Positions 9,944 to 17,467 of a stretch of 36,436 nucleotides of DNA are shown one piece after another. A program made the position numbers and the translations under genes. The stretch is from NCBI GenBank assembly GCA_005885555.1, contig VAWN01000102.1, positions 11,818-48,253 of the forward strand, in the 5' to 3' direction. The notes below the pieces were generated by a model. The model worked only from the letters and a program-made list of their open reading frames with translations. It was not told the origin of the DNA and searched no databases. How positions within the stretch are numbered: the stretch's first letter is position 1; every line of letters starts with the position of its first letter. The stretch is from Actinomycetota bacterium. GTDB lineage: Bacteria > Actinomycetota > Actinomycetes > Mycobacteriales > Micromonosporaceae.

Positions 9944-9974
9944 GAAAGGGGCCGGGGAGAACCCGGCCCCTTTC
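9944..9974. terminator. bidirectional hairpin terminator between chitinase and toxin genes
   Basis: There is a perfect 13-bp inverted repeat (9944-9956 with 9962-9974) with a 5-nt loop. The arms read GAAAGGGGCCGGG and its complement, with a T-rich edge on either strand (TTTC). It lies 8 nt after the chitinase stop and overlaps the toxin stop codon on the minus strand, so one structure can end both convergent transcripts. Confidence 0.85.
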
Positions 9975-10281
9975 ACAGGTCCTGGATGATGCGCAACGCC
10001 CGCGACACCCGGCGCATCGTGGCGGTGTCCGCGACGTCGACCTGCTCCTTGAACCAGCGCTTCATCGGCGCCGAGAGCCGGTCCGGCATGATCGTGTACT
10101 CCTCGCCGCACTCCACGGCCAGCGGCGAGTCGCGCAACCGGTCCTTCTCGACGACCTCGGCGACGAGGACGACCGGTACGTCGGTGAGGTTGTAGACGTC
10201 GGAGCTGACGATCAGGCCGAGCCGCTCGCGCGCTCCCTCGATGAGCCAGATCTCACCGCGTCGCACGCCGCTCCGCTCCAT
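9973..10281 (-). CDS. MazF/PemK-family toxin (putative endoribonuclease)
   Basis: The 102-residue protein starts VRRGEIWLIEG and continues GLIVSSDVYN and VPVVLVAEVVEK, the small-barrel pattern of the MazF/PemK/CcdB-like superfamily, whose members cleave mRNA or other RNA. Length fits the family. It overlaps the 3' end of the antitoxin gene by 29 nt, the usual arrangement that couples toxin translation to antitoxin translation. Its stop codon is inside the shared terminator. RNA cleavage specificity cannot be read from sequence. Confidence 0.82.
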   Translation of the reverse strand: MERSGVRRGEIWLIEGARERLGLIVSSDVYNLTDVPVVLVAEVVEKDRLRDSPLAVECGEEYTIMPDRLSAPMKRWFKEQVDVADTATMRRVSRALRIIQDL

Positions 10282-10525
10282 AGATCTCGGCGTCGACCAT
10301 CGCTATCTCGCGTTCGTCGGCGAGCGCGGCCTCCTCGTCGTCCAGCCCGGCGCGGCGGATCGCGTCGGCGTGCGCCGTGAAGATCTCCCGCAGGCTGCGT
10401 TCCCGGGCGGCCTGGTCGATCCAGGCGGACAGGGACACGCCGGAGCGCTCGGCCAAGAGCCGCGCGTCGGCGATGGTGTCGTCCGAGAAGGACAAGGTAA
10501 CCTTGGCAGTCATACCGGCAATCAT
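10253..10525 (-). CDS. ribbon-helix-helix-like antitoxin of the MazEF-type pair
   Basis: The 90-residue protein has an N-terminal strand (AKVTLSFSDD) followed by two helices (TIADARLLAERSG, SLSAWIDQAARERS), a pattern of MetJ/Arc-like DNA-binding antitoxins, and an acidic flexible C-terminus that would wrap the toxin. ATG at 10525-10523 overlaps the stop of the upstream glycosyltransferase (ATGA), so it is translationally coupled to it; an internal ATG at 10513 is an alternative start. Autoregulation of its own promoter is expected for the family, yet no separate promoter is visible, which ties the pair to glycosyltransferase transcription. Confidence 0.8.
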   Translation of the reverse strand: MIAGMTAKVTLSFSDDTIADARLLAERSGVSLSAWIDQAARERSLREIFTAHADAIRRAGLDDEEAALADEREIAMVDAEIYGAERRATR

Positions 10526-11280
10526 ACTGAGCGGCGGGCCAAGCGGCCATACCGCCGGGCGGCCGCGTTGGCCAGCAGCCGCGCCGCGTAGGGCGCGTCA
10601 TGCCGGAGGTACCGGCCGGCGAGGCGGCCCGGTTCGGTACCCAGCCGATGCAGCCACTCCAGCCCGCCGCGCTGCATCCAGCCGGGCGCCCGGCGGCGGT
10701 CCCCGGCGACGAAGCTGATCGCCGCGCCGCAGCCGAGGAACCACGCCCTGGGCAGTACCGGACGCAGCCGCGAGATGACCTCCTCCTGCCGCGGGAAGCC
10801 GAGCCCGACGAACACCAGGTCGGGTGCTGCCGCCGCCACAGCATCCCGTACCCGTGCGAAGCGGGCCGGCGCCGAGTCGAACCCGAAGGCCGGGCTGAGG
10901 CCGGCCACCCGCAGCCTCGGGCAGGTCGCGCGCAGCGCGTCGGCCGCCCGGGCCCACCCGCCCGGCGGCTGCCCACCGAGCAGGAACGCCGACCGGCCGT
11001 CCATGGCCAGCGCGCGCGACAGCGACCAGATCAGGCTGGATCCGGCGACCCGCTCGGGCAGCGGCGTACCGGCCAGCCGGCTCGCCCACACCAGCGGCAT
11101 GCCGTCGGCCACGACCAGCGTCGCGTCGGCCGCGTACTCGGTCGGCGCCTGGCGGAGAATGTCGACGTTCGGGGTGAGGATCCGGCCGCCCTCGCCGCGC
11201 GCCAGGCCCTCCCGGACCCGGGCGACCGCCTCCTCCTCGGTCAGCGCGTGGAAGCCCACTCCGGCGAGTTCAACGTCCAT
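10522..11280 (-). CDS. WecG/TagA/CpsF-family glycosyltransferase (GT26)
   Basis: The 252-residue protein is a GT26 enzyme adding a sugar (ManNAc/ManNAcA or similar in known members) to an undecaprenyl-linked acceptor at the inner membrane face. Diagnostic segments are LTPNVDIL (Thr-x-Asn), VVADGMPLVW with the catalytic-base Asp, VGLGFPRQE, and the C-terminal block WMQRGGLEWLHRLGTEPGRL followed by RYLRHD. ATG 11280 is preceded by GGTGG at good spacing; an in-frame GTG at 11292 is possible. It is divergent from the second sulfotransferase and precedes the toxin-antitoxin pair with an ATGA overlap. It likely belongs to the same glycan pathway as the 1-7588 operon. Confidence 0.88.
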   Translation of the reverse strand: MDVELAGVGFHALTEEEAVARVREGLARGEGGRILTPNVDILRQAPTEYAADATLVVADGMPLVWASRLAGTPLPERVAGSSLIWSLSRALAMDGRSAFLLGGQPPGGWARAADALRATCPRLRVAGLSPAFGFDSAPARFARVRDAVAAAAPDLVFVGLGFPRQEEVISRLRPVLPRAWFLGCGAAISFVAGDRRRAPGWMQRGGLEWLHRLGTEPGRLAGRYLRHDAPYAARLLANAAARRYGRLARRSV

Positions 11281-11301
11281 TTCAGCCGCCACCGCCCTAG
11301 A

Positions 11302-11329
11302 TCACTCGTTATACGGACAGAACGAGTGA
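11302..11329. promoter_or_regulatory. inverted repeat in divergent glycosyltransferase/sulfotransferase promoter
   Basis: A perfect 9-bp inverted repeat, TCACTCGTT (11302-11310) and AACGAGTGA (11321-11329), has a 10-bp spacer containing ATAC. It sits within a divergent intergenic region of fewer than 60 bp. TATAAC on the minus strand (11313-11308) and TTATAC on the plus strand lie at the repeat centre, so a dimeric regulator bound here could control both arms. Confidence 0.6.
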
Positions 11330-11339
11330 AGGGGAGATA

Positions 11340-12257
11340 GTGACGCGCGTCATCTACCTCGGCGGTCTCGGTCGCAGCGGTACCACCCTGCTGGAACGCA
11401 TGCTCGGCGGGCTGCCCGGCGTCTGCACGCTCGGCGAGGTGGTCCACCTGTGGCAGCGCGGCGTCCGCGACGACGAGCGGTGCGCGTGCGGCCGGCCGTT
11501 CTCCGCCTGCGACTTCTGGTGCGCCGTCGGCGAGCGCGCGTTCGGCGGCTGGGACCGCGCCCCGCTCGACCGGATCATTGCGCTGCGCCGGCAGGTGGAG
11601 CGCACCCGGCACATCCCCCGGCTGGCGCGCTGGCATCTGCCGGGCGACTTCGGCGCACGGGTGGCCGACTACGCCTACCAGTACACCCGTGTCTACGCGG
11701 CCGCCGCGGCGCACGCGGGCGCGGCCGCCGTGGTCGACTCGTCCAAGCACAGCGCGCTCGCGTTCTGCCTGCGCTGGTCGGCCGACATCGACCTGCGGGT
11801 GGTGCACGTGGTCCGGGACAGCCGCGGCGTGGCCTACTCGTGGACCAAGACCGTGCCGCGGCCGGAGGCGGCCGGCGCCGAGATGACGCGGTACCGGCCG
11901 GGGCGCGCGGCCCTGCTGTGGAACGCGCACAACGCGGCGTTCGGCCTGCTGCGCCGCACCGGGATACCGGTGTACCGGCTGCGCTACGAGGAACTGCTCG
12001 CCGACCCGGCCGGATCGTTGCGCGCGGTCGCCGAGTTCGCCGGCCTCGACCCCGGCCCGATGGACTTCTTCGGCGACGGGACGGTACGGCTCGGTACCAG
12101 TCACAGCGCGGCCGGCAACCCGATGCGCTTCACCACCGGCGAGGTGCCGCTGCGCCACGACGACGCCTGGCGTGCCGAGTTGCCGCCCCGCCAGCGCCGG
12201 CTCGTCGCCGCGCTGACCGCCCCACTGCTCAACGCGTATGGATACGGAAGGCGATGA
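11340..12257 (+). CDS. second PAPS-dependent sulfotransferase
   Basis: The 305-residue protein begins directly with the 5'-PSB loop: YLGGLGRSGTTLLERML (residues 6-22). The 3'-PB segment is VVHVVRDSRGVAYSW with Arg159 and Ser167. CACGRPFSACDFW (residues about 49-61) holds three Cys, a feature of a Sulfotransfer_3-type subgroup that I recall from actinobacterial and cyanobacterial genomes. GTG start 11340 is preceded by GAAGGGGAG, a strong ribosome-binding site. The sequence is clearly different from the first sulfotransferase, so they likely act on different positions or acceptors. The downstream glycosyltransferase follows without a gap. Confidence 0.85.
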   Translation: MTRVIYLGGLGRSGTTLLERMLGGLPGVCTLGEVVHLWQRGVRDDERCACGRPFSACDFWCAVGERAFGGWDRAPLDRIIALRRQVERTRHIPRLARWHLPGDFGARVADYAYQYTRVYAAAAAHAGAAAVVDSSKHSALAFCLRWSADIDLRVVHVVRDSRGVAYSWTKTVPRPEAAGAEMTRYRPGRAALLWNAHNAAFGLLRRTGIPVYRLRYEELLADPAGSLRAVAEFAGLDPGPMDFFGDGTVRLGTSHSAAGNPMRFTTGEVPLRHDDAWRAELPPRQRRLVAALTAPLLNAYGYGRR

Positions 12258-12261
12258 CGGG

Positions 12262-13155
12262 ATGTACCCATCGATCGGCGTCGTGGTACCCACGCGCAAC
12301 CGGCCCGGCCTGCTGCGCCGCACCCTGACCGCGATCGCCGCGCAGGACTACCCCGGGCGCGTGTCGACCGTCGTGGTCTACGACCAGTCCGAGCCGGACC
12401 CGTCCCTGCCCGGGGTGACCGTGCTGACCAACGAGCGCACCGCCGGCCTCGCCGGTGCCCGCAACACCGGCATCCTCGCGCTGGACACCGACCTGGTCGC
12501 GTTCTGCGATGACGACGACGAGTGGGCGCCGGACCGGCTCAGCGCCCAGGTCGCCGTCCTGGAACCGGACACCGACCTGGTCACCTGTGCGATCGAGGTC
12601 CGGTACCGGGACCGCCTGGTACCCCGCCTCGCCGGCCTGCAGTGGGTCGCCTTCGACGAACTCGTCCGGTCGCGGATGGCGATGCTGCACGCGTCCACGT
12701 TCCTGATCCGGCGTGCCGCGCTGCTCGACCCGCAGCGGCTGGGCCTGGTCGCCGAGGACGCGCCGGGCAGCCAGAACGAAGACTGGGACCTGCTGCTGCG
12801 CGCCGCCCGCCGCGGCCCGGTCCGGCACCTGGACCGGCCGCTGGTCCGGGTGCGGTGGGGGCCGACCTCGCACTACGCGTACGAGTACGCGACGAAGATC
12901 TCCTCGCTGCGCTGGATGATGGACCGGCATCCGGAGATCGGCGGCTGCCGGCCCGGTGCGGCCCGCGTCTACGGTCAGCTCGCCTGCTGGTCGGCCGCCT
13001 CCGGGAACCGGTCGGCGGCGCTGCGGTACGCGCGGGCGGCGGTACGCAACAACTGGCGGGAGCCGCGGACGGCCATCGCGCTCGCCGCGGTCACCCGGAT
13101 GGTGCGGATGGAATCGGTACTCGCGGCGCTGCACCGCCGTGGCCGAGGCATCTGA
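12262..13155 (+). CDS. family 2 glycosyltransferase
   Basis: The GT-A fold transferase of 297 residues starts MYPSIGVVVPTRNRPGLLRR, then has AGLAGARNTGIL and the metal-binding DDDDEW (the DxD region), and later NEDWDLLLRAARRG, the acceptor-side ED/W motif of GT2. Sugar donor unknown. I chose ATG 12262, which begins the GT2 core and follows GGAAGG; an in-frame ATG at 12238 lies inside the upstream sulfotransferase gene and lacks a ribosome-binding site. The overlap or near overlap with that gene suggests one transcript. Confidence 0.85.
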   Translation: MYPSIGVVVPTRNRPGLLRRTLTAIAAQDYPGRVSTVVVYDQSEPDPSLPGVTVLTNERTAGLAGARNTGILALDTDLVAFCDDDDEWAPDRLSAQVAVLEPDTDLVTCAIEVRYRDRLVPRLAGLQWVAFDELVRSRMAMLHASTFLIRRAALLDPQRLGLVAEDAPGSQNEDWDLLLRAARRGPVRHLDRPLVRVRWGPTSHYAYEYATKISSLRWMMDRHPEIGGCRPGAARVYGQLACWSAASGNRSAALRYARAAVRNNWREPRTAIALAAVTRMVRMESVLAALHRRGRGI

Positions 13156-13175
13156 GCAGGGCCGCGGCATCTGAG
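13141..13175 (+). repeat. short direct repeat duplicating the GT2 stop region
   Basis: GGCCGAGGCATCTGAG (13141-13156) recurs as GGCCGCGGCATCTGAG (13160-13175), 15 of 16 identical and 19 nt apart. Each copy carries a TGA; the first ends the GT2 gene. Confidence 0.75.
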
Positions 13176-13193
13176 GTTGTCGGACCCGTCGGT

Positions 13194-13199
13194 TACCGT
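13194..13199 (+). promoter_or_regulatory. -10 box for leaderless hydrolase gene
   Basis: TACCGT (TANNNT) ends 6 nt before GTG 13206, and no ribosome-binding site precedes that codon, so a leaderless transcript is likely. No -35 at proper spacing is obvious. Confidence 0.45.
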
Positions 13200-13205
13200 T
13201 GGCGG

Positions 13206-14018
13206 GTGGTTCCCACCGATGCCCGTGTCCAGGTAGCTGACGGGGTGTTTCTGCACGTCCGGCGCTGGCCCGGCGACCAGCGGCCCTTCCTGCTGGTGCA
13301 CGGCCTGTCGTCCAACGCGCGCCTGTGGGACGGGGTCGCCGCCGAGCTGTCCGCGGCCGGGCACCCGGTGCACGCGGTCGACCTGCGCTCGCACGGGGAC
13401 AGTGACGCGCCACCGGACGGGTACGACACGGCGACCGCCGCCGACGACCTGGCCGCGCTGGGGCTGACCGGCACGATCGCCGCGGGGCAGTCCTGGGGCG
13501 GCAACGTCGTGGTCACCCTGGCCGCCAAGCATCCCGAGGTGGTCGCCGCGCTCGCCCTGGTCGACGGCGGCTGGTTCGACCCGGCCCGCGAGTTCTCGTC
13601 GTGGCCGGCCGCCGAGCGCGCGCTGCGGCCGCCGGACATCGACGGCCGTCCGGCCGAAGAGCTGCGCCGGTACCTGACGCAGGCGCATCAGGACTGGTCC
13701 GCCGAGGCGGTCGAGGCGACGCTGTACAACATGCGGATCGGCCCGGAGGGCACCGTCACCCGCCGGCTCCCCGTCGATCGGCACATGCAGATCGTGCGCA
13801 GCATGTGGGAGGACCCGCCGCACCGGTACTACGGCTCGGTGCCGGTACCGGTGCTGTTGATGCCGGCCGGACGCACGGCCCGGGCGCGGCAGGCGGCGGC
13901 AGCGCTCGCCGACGCGACCCTGCGCGAGTACCCCGGCGCCGACCACGACCTGCACGCCCAGCGCCCCGGCGAGGTTGCCGCGGACCTCCTGGAGCTGGCC
14001 CGCCGCGTGGACCCCTGA
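13206..14018 (+). CDS. alpha/beta-hydrolase fold protein
   Basis: The 270-residue protein shows [15 protein letters not shown] (oxyanion-hole HG), the nucleophile elbow GQSWGGN, and a C-terminal GADHDLH supplying the His. A catalytic acid is less obvious: the usual Asp after strand 7 is replaced in VLLMPAGRT. It has no signal peptide. Esterase, epoxide hydrolase or lactonase activity are all possible and I cannot choose. Start GTG 13206 follows a -10 box. The TGA shares a base with the next gene's ATG (TGATG), so it is coupled to the S51/CysRS-like fusion. Confidence 0.78.
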   Translation: MVPTDARVQVADGVFLHVRRWPGDQRPFLLVHGLSSNARLWDGVAAELSAAGHPVHAVDLRSHGDSDAPPDGYDTATAADDLAALGLTGTIAAGQSWGGNVVVTLAAKHPEVVAALALVDGGWFDPAREFSSWPAAERALRPPDIDGRPAEELRRYLTQAHQDWSAEAVEATLYNMRIGPEGTVTRRLPVDRHMQIVRSMWEDPPHRYYGSVPVPVLLMPAGRTARARQAAAALADATLREYPGADHDLHAQRPGEVAADLLELARRVDP

Positions 14019-15244
14019 TGGCCGGCCTGCTCGTCATCATGGGCAGCGGCGAGACCGCGCCGACGATGGTCAAGCCGCACCGCAGCATCTTCGAGCGGGT
14101 CGGCGACGCGCCGGCGGTACTGCTCGACACCCCCTACGGCTTCCAGGAGAACGCCGACGACATCACCAGCCGGGCGGTCGGGTACTTCGCCGCGAGCGTC
14201 GGCCGGCCCATCTCCGCGGTGTCCTGGCGCACCCCGCCGACCGGCCTGGCCCGCCACCGCGCGCTGGCCCGGCTCGACGAGGCCGGCTGGATCTTCGCCG
14301 GGCCGGGCAGCCCGACCTACGCGCTCAAGCAGTGGTGGGACACGCCGGTGCCGGAGGCGCTGGCCGGGGCGCTCGAACGCGGCGCGGTCGTGGTCTTCGC
14401 CAGCGCCGCGGCGCTCACCCTGGGCTCCCACGCGGTACCCGTCTACGAGATCTACAAGGCCGGCATCGAGCCCGCCTGGGTACCCGGTCTCGACCTGGTA
14501 CGCCGCGTGACCGGCCTGCCCGCGGTGGTGATCCCGCACTACGACAACGCCGAGGGCGGCCATCATGACACGCGTTTCTGCTACCTCGGCGAGCGGCGAC
14601 TGTCCACAATGGAGCGCGACCTGCCCGGGGACGCGTTGATCCTCGGCGTCGACGAGCACACCGGCGCGGAGTTCGACCTCGACGCACGCGTGGTGACGGT
14701 GACCGGCCGGGGCGGGCTGACGTTGCGCCGGCACGGCCGCAGCGTGGTATACCCGACCGGCTCGGTCGTCGCGTTCGACACCCTGGCCGGGGTGGTACCG
14801 ACGACAGCGACCGCGCCGCGCGCGCCGGCGCCGGAAGCGGCGGCGCCGGCGGAGTCGGGTTCGCTGCGCGCCGACGCCGACCGGCTGGAGGAGGTCTTCG
14901 CGGCCGCCTACGCCGCCCGCGACGTGGACGGGTGCGTCGCCGCGGTCCTCGACCTCGAACAGGTACTCGTCGACTGGTCCGCCGACACGCTCACCTCCGA
15001 CGAGGGCGACCATGCCCGCACCGTCCTGCGCCGCATGGTGCTCCGGCTCGGCGAGCTTGCCGTCGCCGGGGCGGCCGATCCCCGTACCGTCGTGGGCCCT
15101 TTCGTCGACGCGCTGCTGGAGTTGCGGGCGCAGGCCCGCGCCGCGCGCGACTTCGCCACCTCCGACCGGGTGCGCGACCGGCTCGCCGCCGCGGGCGTCG
15201 AGGTGCGCGACACCCCCGACGGCGTGGAGTGGGTGCTCACCTAG
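14018..15244 (+). CDS. S51/cyanophycinase-like domain fused to CysRS C-terminal-like domain
   Basis: Residues 1 to about 265 resemble peptidase S51/type 1 glutamine amidotransferase-like proteins: [14 protein letters not shown] at the start, [27 protein letters not shown] at the nucleophile-Ser elbow (degenerate GxSxG), and [21 protein letters not shown] Pro/Ala linker follows, then about 115 residues ending [18 protein letters not shown] and [20 protein letters not shown], which closely resembles the extreme C-terminal helical tail of cysteinyl-tRNA synthetase. The catalytic CysRS part is absent, so this is not a synthetase. The tail may bind RNA or a protein partner. Function unknown. It starts one base into the hydrolase stop and its own stop overlaps the convergent DUF3263 gene by 4 nt. 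Confidence 0.75.
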   Translation: MAGLLVIMGSGETAPTMVKPHRSIFERVGDAPAVLLDTPYGFQENADDITSRAVGYFAASVGRPISAVSWRTPPTGLARHRALARLDEAGWIFAGPGSPTYALKQWWDTPVPEALAGALERGAVVVFASAAALTLGSHAVPVYEIYKAGIEPAWVPGLDLVRRVTGLPAVVIPHYDNAEGGHHDTRFCYLGERRLSTMERDLPGDALILGVDEHTGAEFDLDARVVTVTGRGGLTLRRHGRSVVYPTGSVVAFDTLAGVVPTTATAPRAPAPEAAAPAESGSLRADADRLEEVFAAAYAARDVDGCVAAVLDLEQVLVDWSADTLTSDEGDHARTVLRRMVLRLGELAVAGAADPRTVVGPFVDALLELRAQARAARDFATSDRVRDRLAAAGVEVRDTPDGVEWVLT

Positions 15245-15597
15245 CTGGTGCGCCCGCCGGTGCGCGCCCGTGCCCGGGTGGCCCGCAGCCGGCGCAGCCG
15301 CTTGACCAGCACCGCGTCGTGAGCGAGCGCGGCCGGGTTGTCCAGCAACGCGTTGAGCATCTGGTAGTAGCGCGTCGCGGAGACGCCGAACTGGTCGCGG
15401 ATGGCCTGTTCCTTGGCGCCGGCGTGCTTCCACCACTGTCGTTCGAAGGCGAGCACCTGCTGTTCGCGCTCGGTCAATCCGTCGTCGACAACGAGCTCGC
15501 GGTCCTCGACGTCGGGGCGGACACCGGCATCGGAGTCGACCTCGTCGTCGGCCACGCCGGCCGCGCAATCAAGGTCATCAACGTCCACTGTGTCCAT
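15241..15597 (-). CDS. DUF3263 domain protein
   Basis: The 118-residue protein has an acidic N-terminal third (many Asp/Val) and a conserved core [20 protein letters not shown] then [19 protein letters not shown] and [12 protein letters not shown], characteristic of DUF3263, a small helical, probably DNA-binding actinobacterial family without a settled function. I chose ATG 15597 because a TANNNT box ends 7 nt upstream; a TTG at 15627 would extend it by ten residues. It is downstream of, and codirectional with, the DeoR regulator with a 36-bp gap. Confidence 0.82.
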   Translation of the reverse strand: MDTVDVDDLDCAAGVADDEVDSDAGVRPDVEDRELVVDDGLTEREQQVLAFERQWWKHAGAKEQAIRDQFGVSATRYYQMLNALLDNPAALAHDAVLVKRLRRLRATRARARTGGRTS

Positions 15598-15604
15598 GCG
15601 GCAC

Positions 15605-15610
15605 AGCCTA
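15605..15610 (-). promoter_or_regulatory. -10 box for leaderless DUF3263 gene
   Basis: On the minus strand TAGGCT lies 7 nt before ATG 15597. This fits the leaderless spacing seen at other genes of the window. Confidence 0.45.
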
Positions 15611-15633
15611 TGCGACACGACCGACAAGAAGCC

Positions 15634-16419
15634 TCAGACGCGGACGACCGTGATGCCGACGGCCTGGAAGGCAGCGACCGTGTCATCCGGTGCGCCGCCG
15701 TCCGTGACGAGCGTGTTCACGCGTTCAATAGGACAGATGCGGGCAAAGGCGTGCTGGCCGAGCTTCGAGCTGTCCGCGATAATCACGACCTTCCGGGCGC
15801 GGGCCACCATCAGGTTGTTCATCGCCGCCTCGCCCTCGTGGTGCGCCGCCGCGCCCAGCGTCACGTCGATCGCGTCGACCCCGAGCAGCGCGATGTCCAG
15901 CGTGACCTCGCGCAGGATACCGCCGGCGAGCGGGCCGACCAGCTCGAAGGACTGCGGCCGGACCACGCCGCCGGTGACCACGATCTTCATGCGCGAGCGG
16001 ACGAGCAGTTCGTTGGCGATGTTCAGCGCGTTGGTCACCACGGTCAGCTGCGCGCCGTCGGGGGTGCTGCCGAGGTCCGGCCGCACCGCGAGCGCCCGCG
16101 CCACCTCCGTCGTCGTGGTACCGCCGTTGAGCCCGACGACCATGCCCGGCGCGACCAGCGCCGCGGCCGCCGCGCCGATGCGCTGCTTCTCCGCCGAGTG
16201 CTTGGCCGTCTTGTACCGCAACGGAAGGTCGTACGAGACGCCGTTGGCGACCGCGCCGCCCCGGGTACGGGTGATCATCTGCTGCTGCGCCAGCTGGTCG
16301 AAGTCGCGCCGGATGGTGGCCTGCGACACGTCCAGCCGGTGCGCCGCGTCCTCCACGGTGACCCGGCCGCTGTTCGTGAGCAGTTCCAGGAGCGCGTTCC
16401 ACCGCGCATACCGGTCCAC
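15634..16419 (-). CDS. DeoR/GlpR-family transcriptional regulator of amino-sugar genes
   Basis: The 261-residue repressor has an N-terminal winged helix (ARWNALLELLTNSGRVTVED, then VSQATIRRDFDQLAQQ, the DeoR signature) and a C-terminal sugar-phosphate sensor domain with GLNGGTTTTEVARAL, TNALNIANELL, VVTGGVVRPQSFELVGPLA and IADSSKLGQ. The GTG at 16419 is preceded by GAGGGAGGCT, an excellent ribosome-binding site, and sets the start. It is divergent from a SIS isomerase-ROK kinase-NagA operon, so a phosphorylated amino sugar is the probable effector. Two 19-bp repeats in the 169-bp gap are the likely operators. Confidence 0.9.
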   Translation of the reverse strand: MDRYARWNALLELLTNSGRVTVEDAAHRLDVSQATIRRDFDQLAQQQMITRTRGGAVANGVSYDLPLRYKTAKHSAEKQRIGAAAAALVAPGMVVGLNGGTTTTEVARALAVRPDLGSTPDGAQLTVVTNALNIANELLVRSRMKIVVTGGVVRPQSFELVGPLAGGILREVTLDIALLGVDAIDVTLGAAAHHEGEAAMNNLMVARARKVVIIADSSKLGQHAFARICPIERVNTLVTDGGAPDDTVAAFQAVGITVVRV

Positions 16420-16443
16420 CGAGCCTCCCTCGTGCGCGTTTGT

Positions 16444-16462
16444 TGCACAATCATGCGCGAAA
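16444..16462 (+). promoter_or_regulatory. candidate DeoR operator, copy 1
   Basis: TGCACAATCATGCGCGAAA, 24 nt upstream of the DeoR start codon, matches copy 2 at 17 of 19 positions in the same orientation. It is preceded by TGCGCGTTTGT, partly symmetrical to it. Position suggests autoregulation. Confidence 0.65.
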
Positions 16463-16531
16463 GACCGGCACAACGTCGAGAACCCTGCGCGAATTGGCGG
16501 GAACCCGGCCTGGCGCCCGGCGCACGCGCCC

Positions 16532-16550
16532 TGCACAATGGTGCGCGAAA
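16532..16550 (+). promoter_or_regulatory. candidate DeoR operator, copy 2
   Basis: TGCACAATGGTGCGCGAAA lies 38 nt before the SIS gene start and 88 nt from copy 1. A related inverted fragment, TGCGCACAAAA, follows at 16561. A repressor at both copies could loop the divergent promoter region. Confidence 0.65.
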
Positions 16551-16588
16551 CAACTCGCAATGCGCACAAAAGCAAAGCGGAGGTACCC

Positions 16589-17467
16589 GTGCCCCACGTC
16601 GACGAGGAGATCGCGAGCCAGCCGGCGTGCTGGGCCCTCGCGGTCGACCTCGCCGCCCGGTCCACCGATCCCCTTCCCGCCCCGGGCGAACGGGTGGCCG
16701 TCATCGGGTGCGGCACGTCGTGGTTTATGGCGATGGCCTACGCAGCCCTGCGCGAAGGGGTCAGGCACGGCGAGACCGACGCCTTTCCCGCGTCGGAGTT
16801 CCCGGCCGACCGTCCGTACGACCGGGTCGTGGCGATCACCCGGTCCGGTACCACGACCGAGGTGCTCGACGCACTGCACGTCACGAGCGCACGCACCACG
16901 GCGATCGTCGGCGATCCGGACTCGCCCGCTGCGCGGTGCGCCAGCCAGGCCGTGCCGCTTCCGTTCGCCGACGAGCACTCGGTGGTACAGACCCGGTTCG
17001 CGACGAGCACGCTGATGCTGTTGCGCGCGCATCTCAGCGGGGACCTCGTCGGGACCGCCCCCGCGGACGCCGCGGAGGCGGTACGCGCCCGGCTGCCGCT
17101 GGACCCGGCCGGCGTGGAACAGATCACCTTTCTCGGTACCGGTTGGACGGTCGGGCTCGCCCACGAGGCGGCGCTCAAGTGCCGTGAGGCGGCCGGGTTC
17201 TGGACCGAGGCGTACCCCGCGATGGAGTACCGGCACGGCCCCATCGCGATCGCCGCACCCGGCCGGGCGGTCTGGGCGTTCGGCGAGGTACCGGACGGAC
17301 TTGCCGACGAGGTCGCCGCGACCGGGGCCCTGTTCGTCCACAGTGGACAGCGGGACCCGCTGGCCGATCTCGTTCTGGCGCAACGGTTCGCGGTCGCCGT
17401 CGCCGCGCTGCGTGGCCTGGATCCGGACCGGCCGCGGCACCTCACCCGCTCGGTGATCCTGTCGTGA
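16589..17467 (+). CDS. SIS-domain sugar isomerase/deaminase (AgaS/GlmS-isomerase-like)
   Basis: The 292-residue protein has two SIS halves. The first has VAVIGCGTSWFMAMAY and AITRSGTTTEVLDAL (phosphosugar-binding Ser/Thr loop); the second has FLGTGWTVGLAHEAALKC, then EAYPAMEYRHGP, the segment shared by AgaS and the GlmS isomerase domain. It probably interconverts or deaminates an amino-sugar 6-phosphate to a ketose phosphate. It is shorter than AgaS (about 380 residues) and lacks the glutaminase of GlmS. GTG 16589 follows GGAGG at 16579-16583. Its stop overlaps the ROK kinase start, forming an operon with the kinase and NagA, under the divergent DeoR regulator. Confidence 0.85.
   Translation: MPHVDEEIASQPACWALAVDLAARSTDPLPAPGERVAVIGCGTSWFMAMAYAALREGVRHGETDAFPASEFPADRPYDRVVAITRSGTTTEVLDALHVTSARTTAIVGDPDSPAARCASQAVPLPFADEHSVVQTRFATSTLMLLRAHLSGDLVGTAPADAAEAVRARLPLDPAGVEQITFLGTGWTVGLAHEAALKCREAAGFWTEAYPAMEYRHGPIAIAAPGRAVWAFGEVPDGLADEVAATGALFVHSGQRDPLADLVLAQRFAVAVAALRGLDPDRPRHLTRSVILS

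Noticed and set aside
10241-10591. Plus-strand open frame across the toxin-antitoxin pair
   Set aside because: Antisense to two recognised genes and without motif or ribosome-binding site.
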